From Litorivicinus lipolyticus (GTDB lineage: Bacteria > Pseudomonadota > Gammaproteobacteria > Pseudomonadales > Litorivicinaceae): DNA of 64,000 nt. Below the pieces are notes generated by a model that saw nothing but the letters and a program-made list of their open reading frames with translations, had not been told where the DNA came from and did not search any database. The DNA lies in contig NZ_CP045871.1 in assembly GCF_009650135.1 (NCBI RefSeq), forward strand, positions 2,175,001 through 2,239,000, written 5' to 3'. Within the stretch, counting starts at the first letter, position 1. Each line of letters begins with the position of its first letter. The position numbers and the translations under genes were made by a program. This document shows positions 54,210-63,094 of this stretch, piece by piece.

Positions 54210-55450
54210 GCCAGGTAGGTTTGAACCACGTGCCGGTCGTCGGCCAAGATAGCGGTCGCAAATAGCGCCTCGCGCAGACTATCGGCACGCGCCACGCGCT
54301 GCGCCAATACCGGTGATTGCGCCGGGTCAATCACAATCAGGTCGGCCTCAAACCCGAGCGCCAAATTGCCCACGTTGGCCCAACCCAATGAGCGCGCGGC
54401 GCCCAGCGTCGCGCTGTACCACAACGGCTCGATATCCAACGCCCGTCCCGTCATGGCCGAGACCTGATAGGCCGCTTTCATGGTCGCCAACATAGAAAAT
54501 GAGGTGCCCCCCCCCACATCCGTGGCCAGCGCTATCGATTGCCCAGCCTCCAGCAAGGCCTGAAACTCAAACAGCCCAGACCCCAAAAACAAATTCGACG
54601 TCGGGCAGTGAACCAGCGCCGCACCGGCGTCTTTGAGCACCGCCCGCTCGCGCTCATTCAAGTGAATCGCGTGGCCAAACAAGCTGCGAGCGCGCACCAG
54701 CCCGGCATCTTCATAGACGCCGACATAGTCCTGTGACCCCGGAAAGAGCTGCTTAACCCAGTCAATTTCCGCACGATTCTCAGACAAATGGGTCTGCAGC
54801 GCGACGTCCGGGTAGCAGTCCCATAAGGCCGCACAGGCGGCCAGCTGCTCGGGCGTCGAGGTCGGCGCAAAGCGCGGCGTCAGCGCGTAGTCCAACCGAT
54901 CAACGCCGTGCCAGCGCCGAATCAGGGATTCGCTATCGTCGTACGCAGACTGGGCGGTATCGGCCAAGGCTGGCGGGCAATGCCGATCCATCATGACCTT
55001 GCCGGTCATAACCCGGTGGCCGCGGGCCTGCGCACTGGCGAACAAGGCGTCGGCCGAGACCGGGTGCACGGTCGAAAAAACCGCCGCTGAGGTGGTGCCG
55101 TTGCGGGTTAATTCATCCCAAAACGCGTCCGCTTGAACCCGCGCATAGGCGGGGTCATGGAAGCGCATTTCTTCCGGAAAGGTGTAGTCCGTCAACCATT
55201 CCAGCAACTCGCGCCCATGACTGGCGATCACCCCAAGCTGGGGATAATGCACATGTGCATCAACAAAGCCGGGTAATACCCAGGCATCACCATGGTCCGT
55301 CAGCGGTGCATCCGGGTAGTCCGCGCGCAACGTCGCCAACTCACCCAGTGCGACAATACGGCCGCCATCGATCGCGACCACACCACGCCGGTGCGAGGTG
55401 AACTGGCGGTCGTCATCGAAACCGACCAAATGGCCCTGGATTAACTTCAT
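54206..55450 (-). CDS. guaD: Guanine deaminase
   Basis: GuaD converts guanine to xanthine with release of ammonia. The 414-residue amidohydrolase has the metal motif VDAHVHYPQLG, the QTHLSEN strand, GHAIHLNERE, VHCPTSNLFLGSG (guanine-deaminase-type substrate segment) and the catalytic Asp in ATDVGGGTSFSM. It overlaps xdhC by four bases. Its product is the substrate of the xanthine dehydrogenase encoded upstream. Confidence 0.95.
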   Translation of the reverse strand: MKLIQGHLVGFDDDRQFTSHRRGVVAIDGGRIVALGELATLRADYPDAPLTDHGDAWVLPGFVDAHVHYPQLGVIASHGRELLEWLTDYTFPEEMRFHDPAYARVQADAFWDELTRNGTTSAAVFSTVHPVSADALFASAQARGHRVMTGKVMMDRHCPPALADTAQSAYDDSESLIRRWHGVDRLDYALTPRFAPTSTPEQLAACAALWDCYPDVALQTHLSENRAEIDWVKQLFPGSQDYVGVYEDAGLVRARSLFGHAIHLNERERAVLKDAGAALVHCPTSNLFLGSGLFEFQALLEAGQSIALATDVGGGTSFSMLATMKAAYQVSAMTGRALDIEPLWYSATLGAARSLGWANVGNLALGFEADLIVIDPAQSPVLAQRVARADSLREALFATAILADDRHVVQTYLA

Positions 55451-56241
55451 TGGATACGACTCGTCGGCAGCTGGGATAAAAGCTTCGGCATCATCGCATG
55501 CAGCAACGACAGTGCAACCACTGGCGGTGACTTATCACCCAAGCGTTGCCCCACCGGGCACTCGATTACGCTCGCATCAAGGCCGTCTTGGATCAGGCGT
55601 TTACGAAATCGGGCCGCTTTGCTATCTGAACCGATCACGCCCAACCAGGGCACGCCGGCGCCGGCCAAATAGTGCCGACACCAGTCCAAATCCTGTGAGT
55701 GTTCGTGGGTCATAATCAGCACCGCGTCCGGGATCTGATCGCTTGCGTCCGCGCGCACATCGACCCCGTCCGGCCACTGCCAGTGGCGCCATTCGGCGCG
55801 CGGCTCGATCACTTCCACCGTCACCGGCATGTCGACACACAGCCGCGCCAAAGCGCGCGCCACATGCCCGCCCCCGTGCACACGCAGCACGGGCAAGGGC
55901 GGCCGCGCCAACCAACGACGGCCAGACGGCAACACCACCCAGTCCGGCTCGCTGTCCAGCGCTGCGAGGTGCACAAACTCGACTTCAACGTAGCCACCAC
56001 AGCACTGATCAATGCCGGGGCCTAAGTGAAACGCCCGGGTGTCGGCACCCTTCAACTGACGTGCGTGGGCGATGCTCTGAAATTCCATGGCGCCACCGCC
56101 AATGGTGCCCAGTACGCGGTCGGGGTAAACCAGCATCCAGGCACCAAGGTCGCGCGGACGCGAGCCCATGGCCTCGACGATCACAGCCAAGACCGCGCCA
56201 TCCGCGCCTGACTCGGCGCGCGCGCCATCCCAGTCCGTCAT
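55447..56241 (-). CDS. xdhC: Xanthine dehydrogenase accessory protein XdhC
   Basis: XdhC binds molybdenum cofactor, promotes its sulfuration and inserts it into XdhB. The 264-residue protein has the N-terminal XdhC/CoxI segment (GSRPRDLGAWMLVYPDRVLGTIGGGAMEF, CCGGYVEVEF) and a C-terminal Rossmann-like domain ending PWLGVIGSDSKAARFRKRL with CPVGQRLGDKSPPVVA. ATG 56241 overlaps the xdhB stop (ATGA). Confidence 0.93.
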   Translation of the reverse strand: MTDWDGARAESGADGAVLAVIVEAMGSRPRDLGAWMLVYPDRVLGTIGGGAMEFQSIAHARQLKGADTRAFHLGPGIDQCCGGYVEVEFVHLAALDSEPDWVVLPSGRRWLARPPLPVLRVHGGGHVARALARLCVDMPVTVEVIEPRAEWRHWQWPDGVDVRADASDQIPDAVLIMTHEHSQDLDWCRHYLAGAGVPWLGVIGSDSKAARFRKRLIQDGLDASVIECPVGQRLGDKSPPVVALSLLHAMMPKLLSQLPTSRIQ

Positions 56242-58496
56242 CGCAGCCAACAGTTCAACAGCCGCTCCGGGGTCGCCGGTGCATCCAAGCCCGGGTAGTC
56301 TCGGCCACTGCCTTCGAGCGCATGACTGAGCGCCAACCAGGCCGAGATGCCCAGCATCAAGGGCGGTTCGCCGACCGCTTTGGAGCGCTTAATGGTCAGT
56401 TCACGGTTACAGCCGGGGCCGTAAATAGACGCGTTCATCCGTAGCGGACGGTCCGATGCACAGGGCACCTTGTAGGTCGAGGGCGCGTGCGTCGCCAACC
56501 GCCCAGACTCGGTCCATACCAACTCCTCGCAGGTCAGCCAGCCGGCGCCCTGGACGTAACCCCCTTCGATCTGGCCCAAATCGATGGCCGGGTTGAGCGA
56601 ACGCCCAACATCGTGCAACAGATCCGCACGCACCAACCGCGACTCCCCGGTTAGGGTATCGACCCAGGCCTCGGTCACCGCAGCGCCGTACGCAAAATAA
56701 TAAAACGGGCGGCCATCGGCCTTGTCTCGGTCCCAATGGATATCCGGCGTCGCGTAAAAGCCGGTGGCCGACAAGCTGATCCGGCCCAGGTAGGCGGCCT
56801 GGACCCAGTCAGCAAATCCGCGTTCGCCCGCCGGTGTGCAGATACGATCGCCCGCCCACTCGACCTGGTCGGCCTGGCAGCCGTCAGTGGCCGCAATAAA
56901 ATCCGTCAACCGCCGGCGCAGCGTGTGGCAGGCATTAGCCACCGCCATGCCATTCATGTCAGCCCCGGACGACGCCGCCGTAGCCGAGGTATTGGGCACC
57001 TTGTCGGTTTGGGTTCGGGTGAGCCGGATACGGGTCGGATCGATCGCCAGCGCGTCGGCCGCGATCTGGCGAATTTTGGTGTACAGGCCCTGGCCCATTT
57101 CGATGCCGCCATGGTTGACCTGAATCGAACCGTCACTGTAGATGTGAACCAGCGCACCGGCCTGATTCAGGTGCGTGGTGGTGAACGAAATGCCAAATTT
57201 CACCGGCGTCAACGCGATGCCTCGCCGAATCATCGGCCCGGTTTCGTTGTGCCGGTTAATCGCAGCCCGGCGCTGGACGTAGTCCGAGTCCGTCGCCAGT
57301 TGCTGCATCAGCGCCTGGATAACGCCATCGTTAACGTTCATACCGTAATGCGTGCGTTGACCCGGGGTCGGCCCATCACGATAGGCGTTGCACAGTCGGA
57401 CGGCCAACGGGTCGAGCTGCAAATGGTGCGCGACCTGGTCGATTACACGTTCCATCCCGACCATTCCTTGCGGCCCGCCAAAACCGCGAAACGCAGTCGC
57501 ACTGACGGTATGAGTGCGGTAACGCAGGCTATCCACACACAGATTTTCAATGTGATAAGCGTTGTCGGCATGGAACATGGCACGATCGGCAATCGCGCTG
57601 GACAAGTCCATGCTGTTGCCACAGCGCACGTGATGCGTCATCGCCAGGCCCAAAATGCGGCCCCGGTCGTCAAAGCCGACGCGGTAGTCGATCCGGAAAT
57701 CGTGACGCTTGCCGGTCATGCGCATGTCGTCGTCACGGTCCATCACGTACTTGACCGGCACCCCCAAGCGCTGAGCCGCCAATGCGGCCACCGCGGCCGG
57801 GTAGTTGCCCTGGGTTTCCTTGCCACCGAAACCGCCGCCCAATCGGCGCACAGCCACATCAATCAAGTGATCCGCGACGCCCAATACCCGGGCCACCACG
57901 TGCTGAACTTCAGTTGGGTGTTGGGTCGACGAGACCACCTCAATCGCGCCCTGCTCGCCGGGCAACGCCAATGCCGCCTGACCTTCTAGGTAAAAGTGGT
58001 CCTGCCCGCCCAGCTCGAACGATCCGTCCAGCGCGTGCGCGGCCTGGGCAATCGCCGACTCGGCATCGCCGGCGCTCATCCGATACGGTGCCTGGATCAG
58101 CTGATTCGCCGTAATCGCATCGGCCAAGCTAATGACCGCCGGGCGCGGCTGATAGTCGACCACGGCCGAGCGCGCGGCCTCCAGCGCCACCAACCGGGAA
58201 GTAGCCACGACCGCGGCAATTTGTTGCCCTTCGTAGATCACCTCGCCGTCGGCAAACAGGGGGTCATCACCGGCGATCGGACTGACATCATTTTTACCCG
58301 GGATATCCGCCGCCGTCAGTACCGCCACCACCCCGGGACAGGCGCGCAGCGCCTCCACATCGATCGCATCGATGCCGGCGTGGGCATGGCGACTTAGGAC
58401 CGGTGCACAGTGCAGGGTGTTGGCCGGCACTGCAATGTCATCCAAGTAGGTCGCGGTGCCGGCGACGTGCAATTCGCCACTGTCGTGATGACTCAT
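56238..58496 (-). CDS. xdhB: Xanthine dehydrogenase molybdopterin-binding subunit
   Basis: The 752-residue catalytic subunit that hydroxylates hypoxanthine and xanthine to urate. It has HDSGELHVAGTATYLDDI at the start, the cofactor loops GGQDHFYLEGQAAL, RRLGGGFGGKE and FRGFGGPQGM, and the GMNVNDG segment. NHGGIEMGQGLYTKIRQIAADAL and KAVGEPPLMLG (with the catalytic Glu) lie near the C-terminus. The length is typical for the split, prokaryotic type. Four-base overlaps join it to xdhA and xdhC. Confidence 0.95.
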   Translation of the reverse strand: MSHHDSGELHVAGTATYLDDIAVPANTLHCAPVLSRHAHAGIDAIDVEALRACPGVVAVLTAADIPGKNDVSPIAGDDPLFADGEVIYEGQQIAAVVATSRLVALEAARSAVVDYQPRPAVISLADAITANQLIQAPYRMSAGDAESAIAQAAHALDGSFELGGQDHFYLEGQAALALPGEQGAIEVVSSTQHPTEVQHVVARVLGVADHLIDVAVRRLGGGFGGKETQGNYPAAVAALAAQRLGVPVKYVMDRDDDMRMTGKRHDFRIDYRVGFDDRGRILGLAMTHHVRCGNSMDLSSAIADRAMFHADNAYHIENLCVDSLRYRTHTVSATAFRGFGGPQGMVGMERVIDQVAHHLQLDPLAVRLCNAYRDGPTPGQRTHYGMNVNDGVIQALMQQLATDSDYVQRRAAINRHNETGPMIRRGIALTPVKFGISFTTTHLNQAGALVHIYSDGSIQVNHGGIEMGQGLYTKIRQIAADALAIDPTRIRLTRTQTDKVPNTSATAASSGADMNGMAVANACHTLRRRLTDFIAATDGCQADQVEWAGDRICTPAGERGFADWVQAAYLGRISLSATGFYATPDIHWDRDKADGRPFYYFAYGAAVTEAWVDTLTGESRLVRADLLHDVGRSLNPAIDLGQIEGGYVQGAGWLTCEELVWTESGRLATHAPSTYKVPCASDRPLRMNASIYGPGCNRELTIKRSKAVGEPPLMLGISAWLALSHALEGSGRDYPGLDAPATPERLLNCWLR

Positions 58497-59917
58497 ATCC
58501 CACCCTCCAAGTCAGCCACACTCAGCTCGGCCAAGTTCAGCGGCTGCAGGCCCTGCAGCGCCAGCAACGCCCGTTGCACTAAGCCCTGCCCGGCGTGCAA
58601 CCGATAAGCCGCTGAGGCTCGCATGTCCGACAGCGGCGTGACGTCGTCGGCCAAGCAGCCCACCACAGAGGCCGCCTGCGCCGGCTTCAGGCCCGTCAGC
58701 GCTGCCTCCAAGGCCGGCGAGCGCACCGGCGTGCCGGCCATGCCGCCCCAGGCGACAATGGGATCAACGATCCGCTCATCGACCAGCGCACAGCTAAAGC
58801 CGAGACTGACCGCGGAAATGTCCTGATCGAAGCGTTTGGACAGTTTGTACGATCGAAAGAACCGGTCCCCGCGCGGTATCCGAATCCGCGTCAGCAGCTC
58901 ATCCGCGGCCAAGTCCTGGCGCCCATATTCAATAAAGAAGTCGTCCAGCGCCAGCCAGCGATCACCACCGGCCCGTTCAAGCCTGATGTCAGCGCCCAGC
59001 GCCATCAGCGCAGGCGGGCTGTCACCAATCGGTGAGCCGTTGGCGATATTGCCGCCCAGGGTGCCGACCGCGCGCACCTGGGTCGAGCCGATACGGCGAA
59101 TCATTTCTTGCAAGCTAGGCCAGTCCCCGAGGTGCTCCAGCGCATTGGCGTAGGTCACCATGGCGCCCAATTCGATCGCCTGGTCCGTGACCGTCACCCG
59201 CTGCAATTCAGCGACCCGATCAAGCTGGATCATCTGTTCGAAATGCTGGTGGCGTTTGGTCACCCAAAGCCCGACATCGGTATTGCCAGCCACGATTTGG
59301 GCCGCCGGGTAGTCGCGGCGCAATTCCAACGCCGCCTTCAAGTCGCCCGGCTGGAAGCGCTCGGCCGGCGCATCCAGCGTGGCCAGGGCGTCGCTGACAC
59401 TGGCTTTTAAGCGGGCTTCCCAGTCCGCAGGCGGCAACACACCCAGCCCATCGGCGACGTCCAGCAAGCCGCCGTAACCGGTACATCGGCAGAGGTTGCC
59501 GGCCAACAAATCCATCGACTGCTGGCGCGATTGTGGCGGCTTTGCGTGCGCGCCGTACCACAGGGACATTACGAACCCGGGGGTGCAAAAACCGCACTGA
59601 CTGGCGTGCGCATCGACCAGCGCTTGCTGCAGCGGGTGCAACCGCACGCCGTCGGCCACGCCTTCGACAGTGAACAGGGCTTTGCCGTTCAACGCCGAGG
59701 CAAACTGGATACAGGTATTGACCGGTTTAAATTCGACGGCGTCGCCACGGTGTTCGGCGATGACACAGGTGCAGGCGCCACAGTCGCCCTCGGCGCAGCC
59801 CTCTTTGGTGCCACTCAGGCCTTGGGCGCGCAGCCATTGCAGGGTGGTCATTTGCGGGTCGCTCAGCACGAGCTCGGTGGGGACTTGGTTGACGAGTGTT
59901 TTCATTGGAGTTGTCAT
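58493..59917 (-). CDS. xdhA: Xanthine dehydrogenase FeS/FAD subunit
   Basis: The 474-residue electron-transfer subunit. The N-terminal [2Fe-2S] cluster is CAEGDCGACTC, the second cluster motifs are CGFCTPGFVMS and CRCTGY, and the FAD domain carries VAGNTDVGLWV and GTLGGNIANGSPIGD. ATG 59917 has GGGAG very close; ATG 59905 is an alternative. It is the first gene of the xdhA-xdhB-xdhC-guaD operon. A strong terminator of the transporter operon lies just upstream, so it should have its own promoter. Confidence 0.94.
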   Translation of the reverse strand: MTTPMKTLVNQVPTELVLSDPQMTTLQWLRAQGLSGTKEGCAEGDCGACTCVIAEHRGDAVEFKPVNTCIQFASALNGKALFTVEGVADGVRLHPLQQALVDAHASQCGFCTPGFVMSLWYGAHAKPPQSRQQSMDLLAGNLCRCTGYGGLLDVADGLGVLPPADWEARLKASVSDALATLDAPAERFQPGDLKAALELRRDYPAAQIVAGNTDVGLWVTKRHQHFEQMIQLDRVAELQRVTVTDQAIELGAMVTYANALEHLGDWPSLQEMIRRIGSTQVRAVGTLGGNIANGSPIGDSPPALMALGADIRLERAGGDRWLALDDFFIEYGRQDLAADELLTRIRIPRGDRFFRSYKLSKRFDQDISAVSLGFSCALVDERIVDPIVAWGGMAGTPVRSPALEAALTGLKPAQAASVVGCLADDVTPLSDMRASAAYRLHAGQGLVQRALLALQGLQPLNLAELSVADLEGGI

Positions 59918-59976
59918 GCTCCCAGACTATGGAATAGCAGGGCCTGGGCCAAGCTCAAATTTTACTAAAAACAGTC

Positions 59977-60007
59977 AAAAAAAAGCCCCGCACAAGGCGG
60001 GGCTTTT
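59977..60007 (-). terminator. Rho-independent terminator of the nucleoside transporter operon
   Basis: GCCCCGC (59985-59991) and GCGGGGC (59997-60003) form a perfect 7-bp GC stem with a 5-base loop. On the minus strand it is followed by eight Us (plus-strand A-run 59977-59984) and preceded by four As. It lies 17 bases after the BMP stop and before xdhA. It is the only textbook intrinsic terminator I found in the window. Confidence 0.92.
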
Positions 60008-60023
60008 GCAATCGTCTAGCGGA

Positions 60024-61088
60024 TTACTGGGGTAAAACGCCGTCGATGCCTTCGACATAGAAGCCCATGCCAAGCAAAGTGCCGTCGTCGGCTACTTCGC
60101 CGTCAGCCAACCAAGCACTACCGTCTTGCTTGTTGATCGGGCCGGTGAAGGGGTGCAGGGTGCCGTTTGCGATGTTGTCGCGAACTTCCAGTGCACGCGC
60201 CTGCAATTCAGCCGGTACAGCCGCGCCGAACGGTGCCAAGGCAACCATCCCGGTGTTGAAACCACCCCAGGTGTCGGTGCTAGACCATGAACCGTCCAAC
60301 GCCTTACCGACTTGCTGAACGTAGTAGGGCGCCCAGTCATCGATGATGCCGCTAAGTTGTGCATTAGGACCGAAGTTAGCCATGTTGCTGGCCTGGCCGA
60401 AGGCAAAGATGCCCTGCTGTTCAGCAATCTGCATGGGTGCACCCGAATCGGTGTGCTGCATCAATACGTCCGCGCCTTGGTCGATCAGCGCTTTGGCCGC
60501 ATCGCCTTCTTTGCCCGGATCGAACCAGCTGTTAACCCAAACGATCTTCATTTTGACGTTGGGGTTAACTTTTTTGGCCGCCAAGTAGGCTGCGTTGATA
60601 CCACGCACGACTTCAGGAATCGGGAAAGAGGCGATATAGCCAATGGTGTCGGTCTTGGTCATTTCGCCGGCGATAGTGCCGATAACCGCACGGCCTTCAT
60701 AAAAACGTGAGCCGTAAGTGGCGACGTTTTCAGCGCGCTTAAAGCCCGTGGCGTGCTCGAACTTGACGTTCGGGAAGCGTTTGGCGACTTTTACGGTCGG
60801 GTTCATGTAGCCAAAGCTGGTAGTGAATACCATGTCGTGGGACTGGGCCAACTGCGTGATCACACGCTCGGCATCAGGGCCCTCGGACACACTCTCAACA
60901 AAGGTGGTTTCCACTTTATCGCCATATTCGGCTTCAACCGCCAAACGACCGACGTTGTGCTCGTACGTCCAGCCACCATCAGACACCGGTCCAACATAAA
61001 CAAAACCGATCTTTAACGGATCTGCGGCCAAAGCCGACACGCTCATTAGCGCAGCCGCACCCGCGGCCATCCATTTAGTTAATTGCAT
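60024..61088 (-). CDS. BMP family nucleoside/purine-binding lipoprotein-type receptor
   Basis: A 354-residue periplasmic receptor with a signal peptide (MQLTKWMAAGAAALMSVSALAA). It belongs to the BMP/PnrA family, whose members bind nucleosides or purines: FVYVGPVSDGGWTYEHN, VFTTSFGYMNPTVKVAKRFPNV, AGEMTKTDTIGYIASFPIPEVVRGINA. No lipobox is seen, so it is soluble. Terminal gene of the transporter operon, next to xanthine dehydrogenase; purine uptake is inferred. Confidence 0.92.
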   Translation of the reverse strand: MQLTKWMAAGAAALMSVSALAADPLKIGFVYVGPVSDGGWTYEHNVGRLAVEAEYGDKVETTFVESVSEGPDAERVITQLAQSHDMVFTTSFGYMNPTVKVAKRFPNVKFEHATGFKRAENVATYGSRFYEGRAVIGTIAGEMTKTDTIGYIASFPIPEVVRGINAAYLAAKKVNPNVKMKIVWVNSWFDPGKEGDAAKALIDQGADVLMQHTDSGAPMQIAEQQGIFAFGQASNMANFGPNAQLSGIIDDWAPYYVQQVGKALDGSWSSTDTWGGFNTGMVALAPFGAAVPAELQARALEVRDNIANGTLHPFTGPINKQDGSAWLADGEVADDGTLLGMGFYVEGIDGVLPQ

Positions 61089-61106
61089 GCTTGCTTCCTC
61101 GTTTGA

Positions 61107-62036
61107 TTAACGGGTGACCTTAAAGATCTTCCCAAGTGAGCGCGGTGCGCCCTGTTGTGCCCCTATGGCGCGTGCCGAAATAACCGTCAGCACCACAATT
61201 GTTGCCAGGTACGGCAACATAGACAAAATCTGTGATGGGATTGCAATCCCAAAACCCTGAACGTGCAGCTGGATAATCGTAATACCACCGAATAAATAAG
61301 CACCCAATAATACGCGACCTGGGCGCCAGGATGCGAACACCACCAACGCCAATGCGATCCAGCCACGCCCCGCGGTCATATTTTCAATGAACAGCGGCGT
61401 CTGGACCACCGACAAATAGGCCCCGCCCAACCCCGCCATGGCGCCACCAAACAGCACCGCGCCCATACGAATCGCCACCACGTTGTAACCGATCGCATGG
61501 GCCGCATCGTGATCATCACCGACCGCCCGCACAATTAACCCGGCGCGCGTGCGCTTAAAAAACCAGATCAGGGCAATGGCCAGTGCAAGCGACACATACA
61601 CCAGCGCGTCATGCGAAAACAGCAGCGGCCCGACAATTGGCAAGTCGCTGAGTACGGGAATGTGTACCTTCGGAAAGGCGCCGGCCGACAGGCCGACGTA
61701 TTGACTGCCGATCAAGGCCGATAGCCCCAACCCAAACAGGGTCAGCGCAAGCCCAGTGGCGACCGCGTTGGCATACAAAAACAACGTCATAATGCCAAAC
61801 AGCAGCGCCATGCCCAAGCCTGCCAGGGCCGCAAACGCAAACGCCATGATCGGCGGGAAGCCGGCAATTATGCAGCCAAACCCAACCACGGCGCCCATGA
61901 TCATCATGCCCTCGACACCCAGATTCAAGACCCCGGCGCGTTCGCTGACCAGTTCACCCAGGGCCGCAAATACGAGCGGCGTTGAGGCGATAATAATGGA
62001 CTGAAAAGCCGAGATTAAAAAACCGAACTCACTCAT
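61107..62036 (-). CDS. Nucleoside ABC transporter permease (NupQ/YufQ-like)
   Basis: A 309-residue, about eight-helix permease of the BPD_transp_2 type, which pairs with BMP receptors and RbsA-like ATPases. Typical segments are ELVSERAGVLNLGVEGMMIMGA, VVAIRMGAVLFGGAMAGLGGAYLSV and MTAGRGWIALALVVFASWRPG. ATG 62036 gives MSEFGFLISAF; it overlaps the other permease by four bases. Confidence 0.93.
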   Translation of the reverse strand: MSEFGFLISAFQSIIIASTPLVFAALGELVSERAGVLNLGVEGMMIMGAVVGFGCIIAGFPPIMAFAFAALAGLGMALLFGIMTLFLYANAVATGLALTLFGLGLSALIGSQYVGLSAGAFPKVHIPVLSDLPIVGPLLFSHDALVYVSLALAIALIWFFKRTRAGLIVRAVGDDHDAAHAIGYNVVAIRMGAVLFGGAMAGLGGAYLSVVQTPLFIENMTAGRGWIALALVVFASWRPGRVLLGAYLFGGITIIQLHVQGFGIAIPSQILSMLPYLATIVVLTVISARAIGAQQGAPRSLGKIFKVTR

Positions 62037-63094
62037 GCGCGCGGCCTCCAACGGATCCGGTAGTCGCTGATGACCGCGGTCGACAGCAGGAAAAACAACA
62101 ACATGCCTTGGAACACGCCGGTCACCGCATTGGGCAGCCCCAGCTCGATTTGAGCGGTTTCACCGCCCATGTACGAGAGCGCCATTAGCAACCCCGCAGG
62201 GACCACACCGAGCGGATTCAAACGTCCCAAAAAGGCCACGATAATCGCCGTAAAACCGTAACCAGGGCTGATTACCGGGACCAACTGACCGACACTGCCC
62301 GAGACCTCCATCATGCCCGCCAGCCCAGCCAGCGCACCGCCCAGTACAAAGCTCAACCAGACCAAGCGTTTCGAGGAAAAGCCGGCAAAGCGCGCGGCAT
62401 TAGGCGCCACACCTTGGACTCGCAACTGGAAACCGAGCATATGCCGGGACAACAAAAAGGTCGTGATCGGGGCAATAATCAAGGCCATGATGAAGCCTAA
62501 GTGCGCCCGACCCTGCTCAAACAACACCGGCATCAGCGCGGCATCATGAAACAGCCGACTTTCAGGGAAGTTGTAGCCATCGGGGTCTTTCAGTGGCCCG
62601 TGAACCATCAAACTCAGGAACAATCCGGCGACGTAGGTCAGCATCAAGCTGGATAGAATTTCATTGGTGTTAAAACGCGTTTTCAACAGCGCCGGTATCG
62701 CGCCCCACAGTGCGCCGCCGACGATACCCGCCAGCATCATCGCCGGGATCACCCAGACCGATTCGACGTCGTAAAGGGCAAGCGCCATGGCACCGCCAAA
62801 GACGCCCCCCATCACCAGCTGGCCTTCGGCGCCAATGTTCCAAACTCCGGCGCGAAAGCCAAGGCTCAGGCCAATGCCGATCAAAATCAGCGGGGTCGCT
62901 TTGAGGAGCAGCTCCGACACGCCATAAACCGAGGTCAGCGGCTGCACAAAAAACACCCGCAAGGCTTCGATCGGCGATTCGCCGAGGACCCAAAACATGA
63001 TGCCGCCGCCGATCAGTGTCAGCGCGATGGCAATAAAGGGCGACGCCCAGTCCAGCCAAGCGCGCCGCGTTTCCCAGGGTTCTAAAACGATCAT
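62033..63094 (-). CDS. Nucleoside ABC transporter permease (NupP/YufP-like)
   Basis: A 353-residue inner-membrane permease, second of the pair. ASPFIAIALTLIGGGIMFWVLGESPIEAL is the first helix region; LGFRAGVWNIGAEGQLVMGGVFGG and GANG-type loops such as FAGFSSKRLVWLSFVLGGALAGLAG are characteristic of BMP-linked permeases. Four-base overlaps with the ATPase gene and the other permease show tight coupling. Confidence 0.93.
   Translation of the reverse strand: MIVLEPWETRRAWLDWASPFIAIALTLIGGGIMFWVLGESPIEALRVFFVQPLTSVYGVSELLLKATPLILIGIGLSLGFRAGVWNIGAEGQLVMGGVFGGAMALALYDVESVWVIPAMMLAGIVGGALWGAIPALLKTRFNTNEILSSLMLTYVAGLFLSLMVHGPLKDPDGYNFPESRLFHDAALMPVLFEQGRAHLGFIMALIIAPITTFLLSRHMLGFQLRVQGVAPNAARFAGFSSKRLVWLSFVLGGALAGLAGMMEVSGSVGQLVPVISPGYGFTAIIVAFLGRLNPLGVVPAGLLMALSYMGGETAQIELGLPNAVTGVFQGMLLFFLLSTAVISDYRIRWRPRA

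Noticed and set aside
56736..57989. A 417-codon open frame on the plus strand opposite xdhB
   Set aside because: Antisense shadow of a well-supported enzyme gene; the translation is Arg/His-rich with no family signature.
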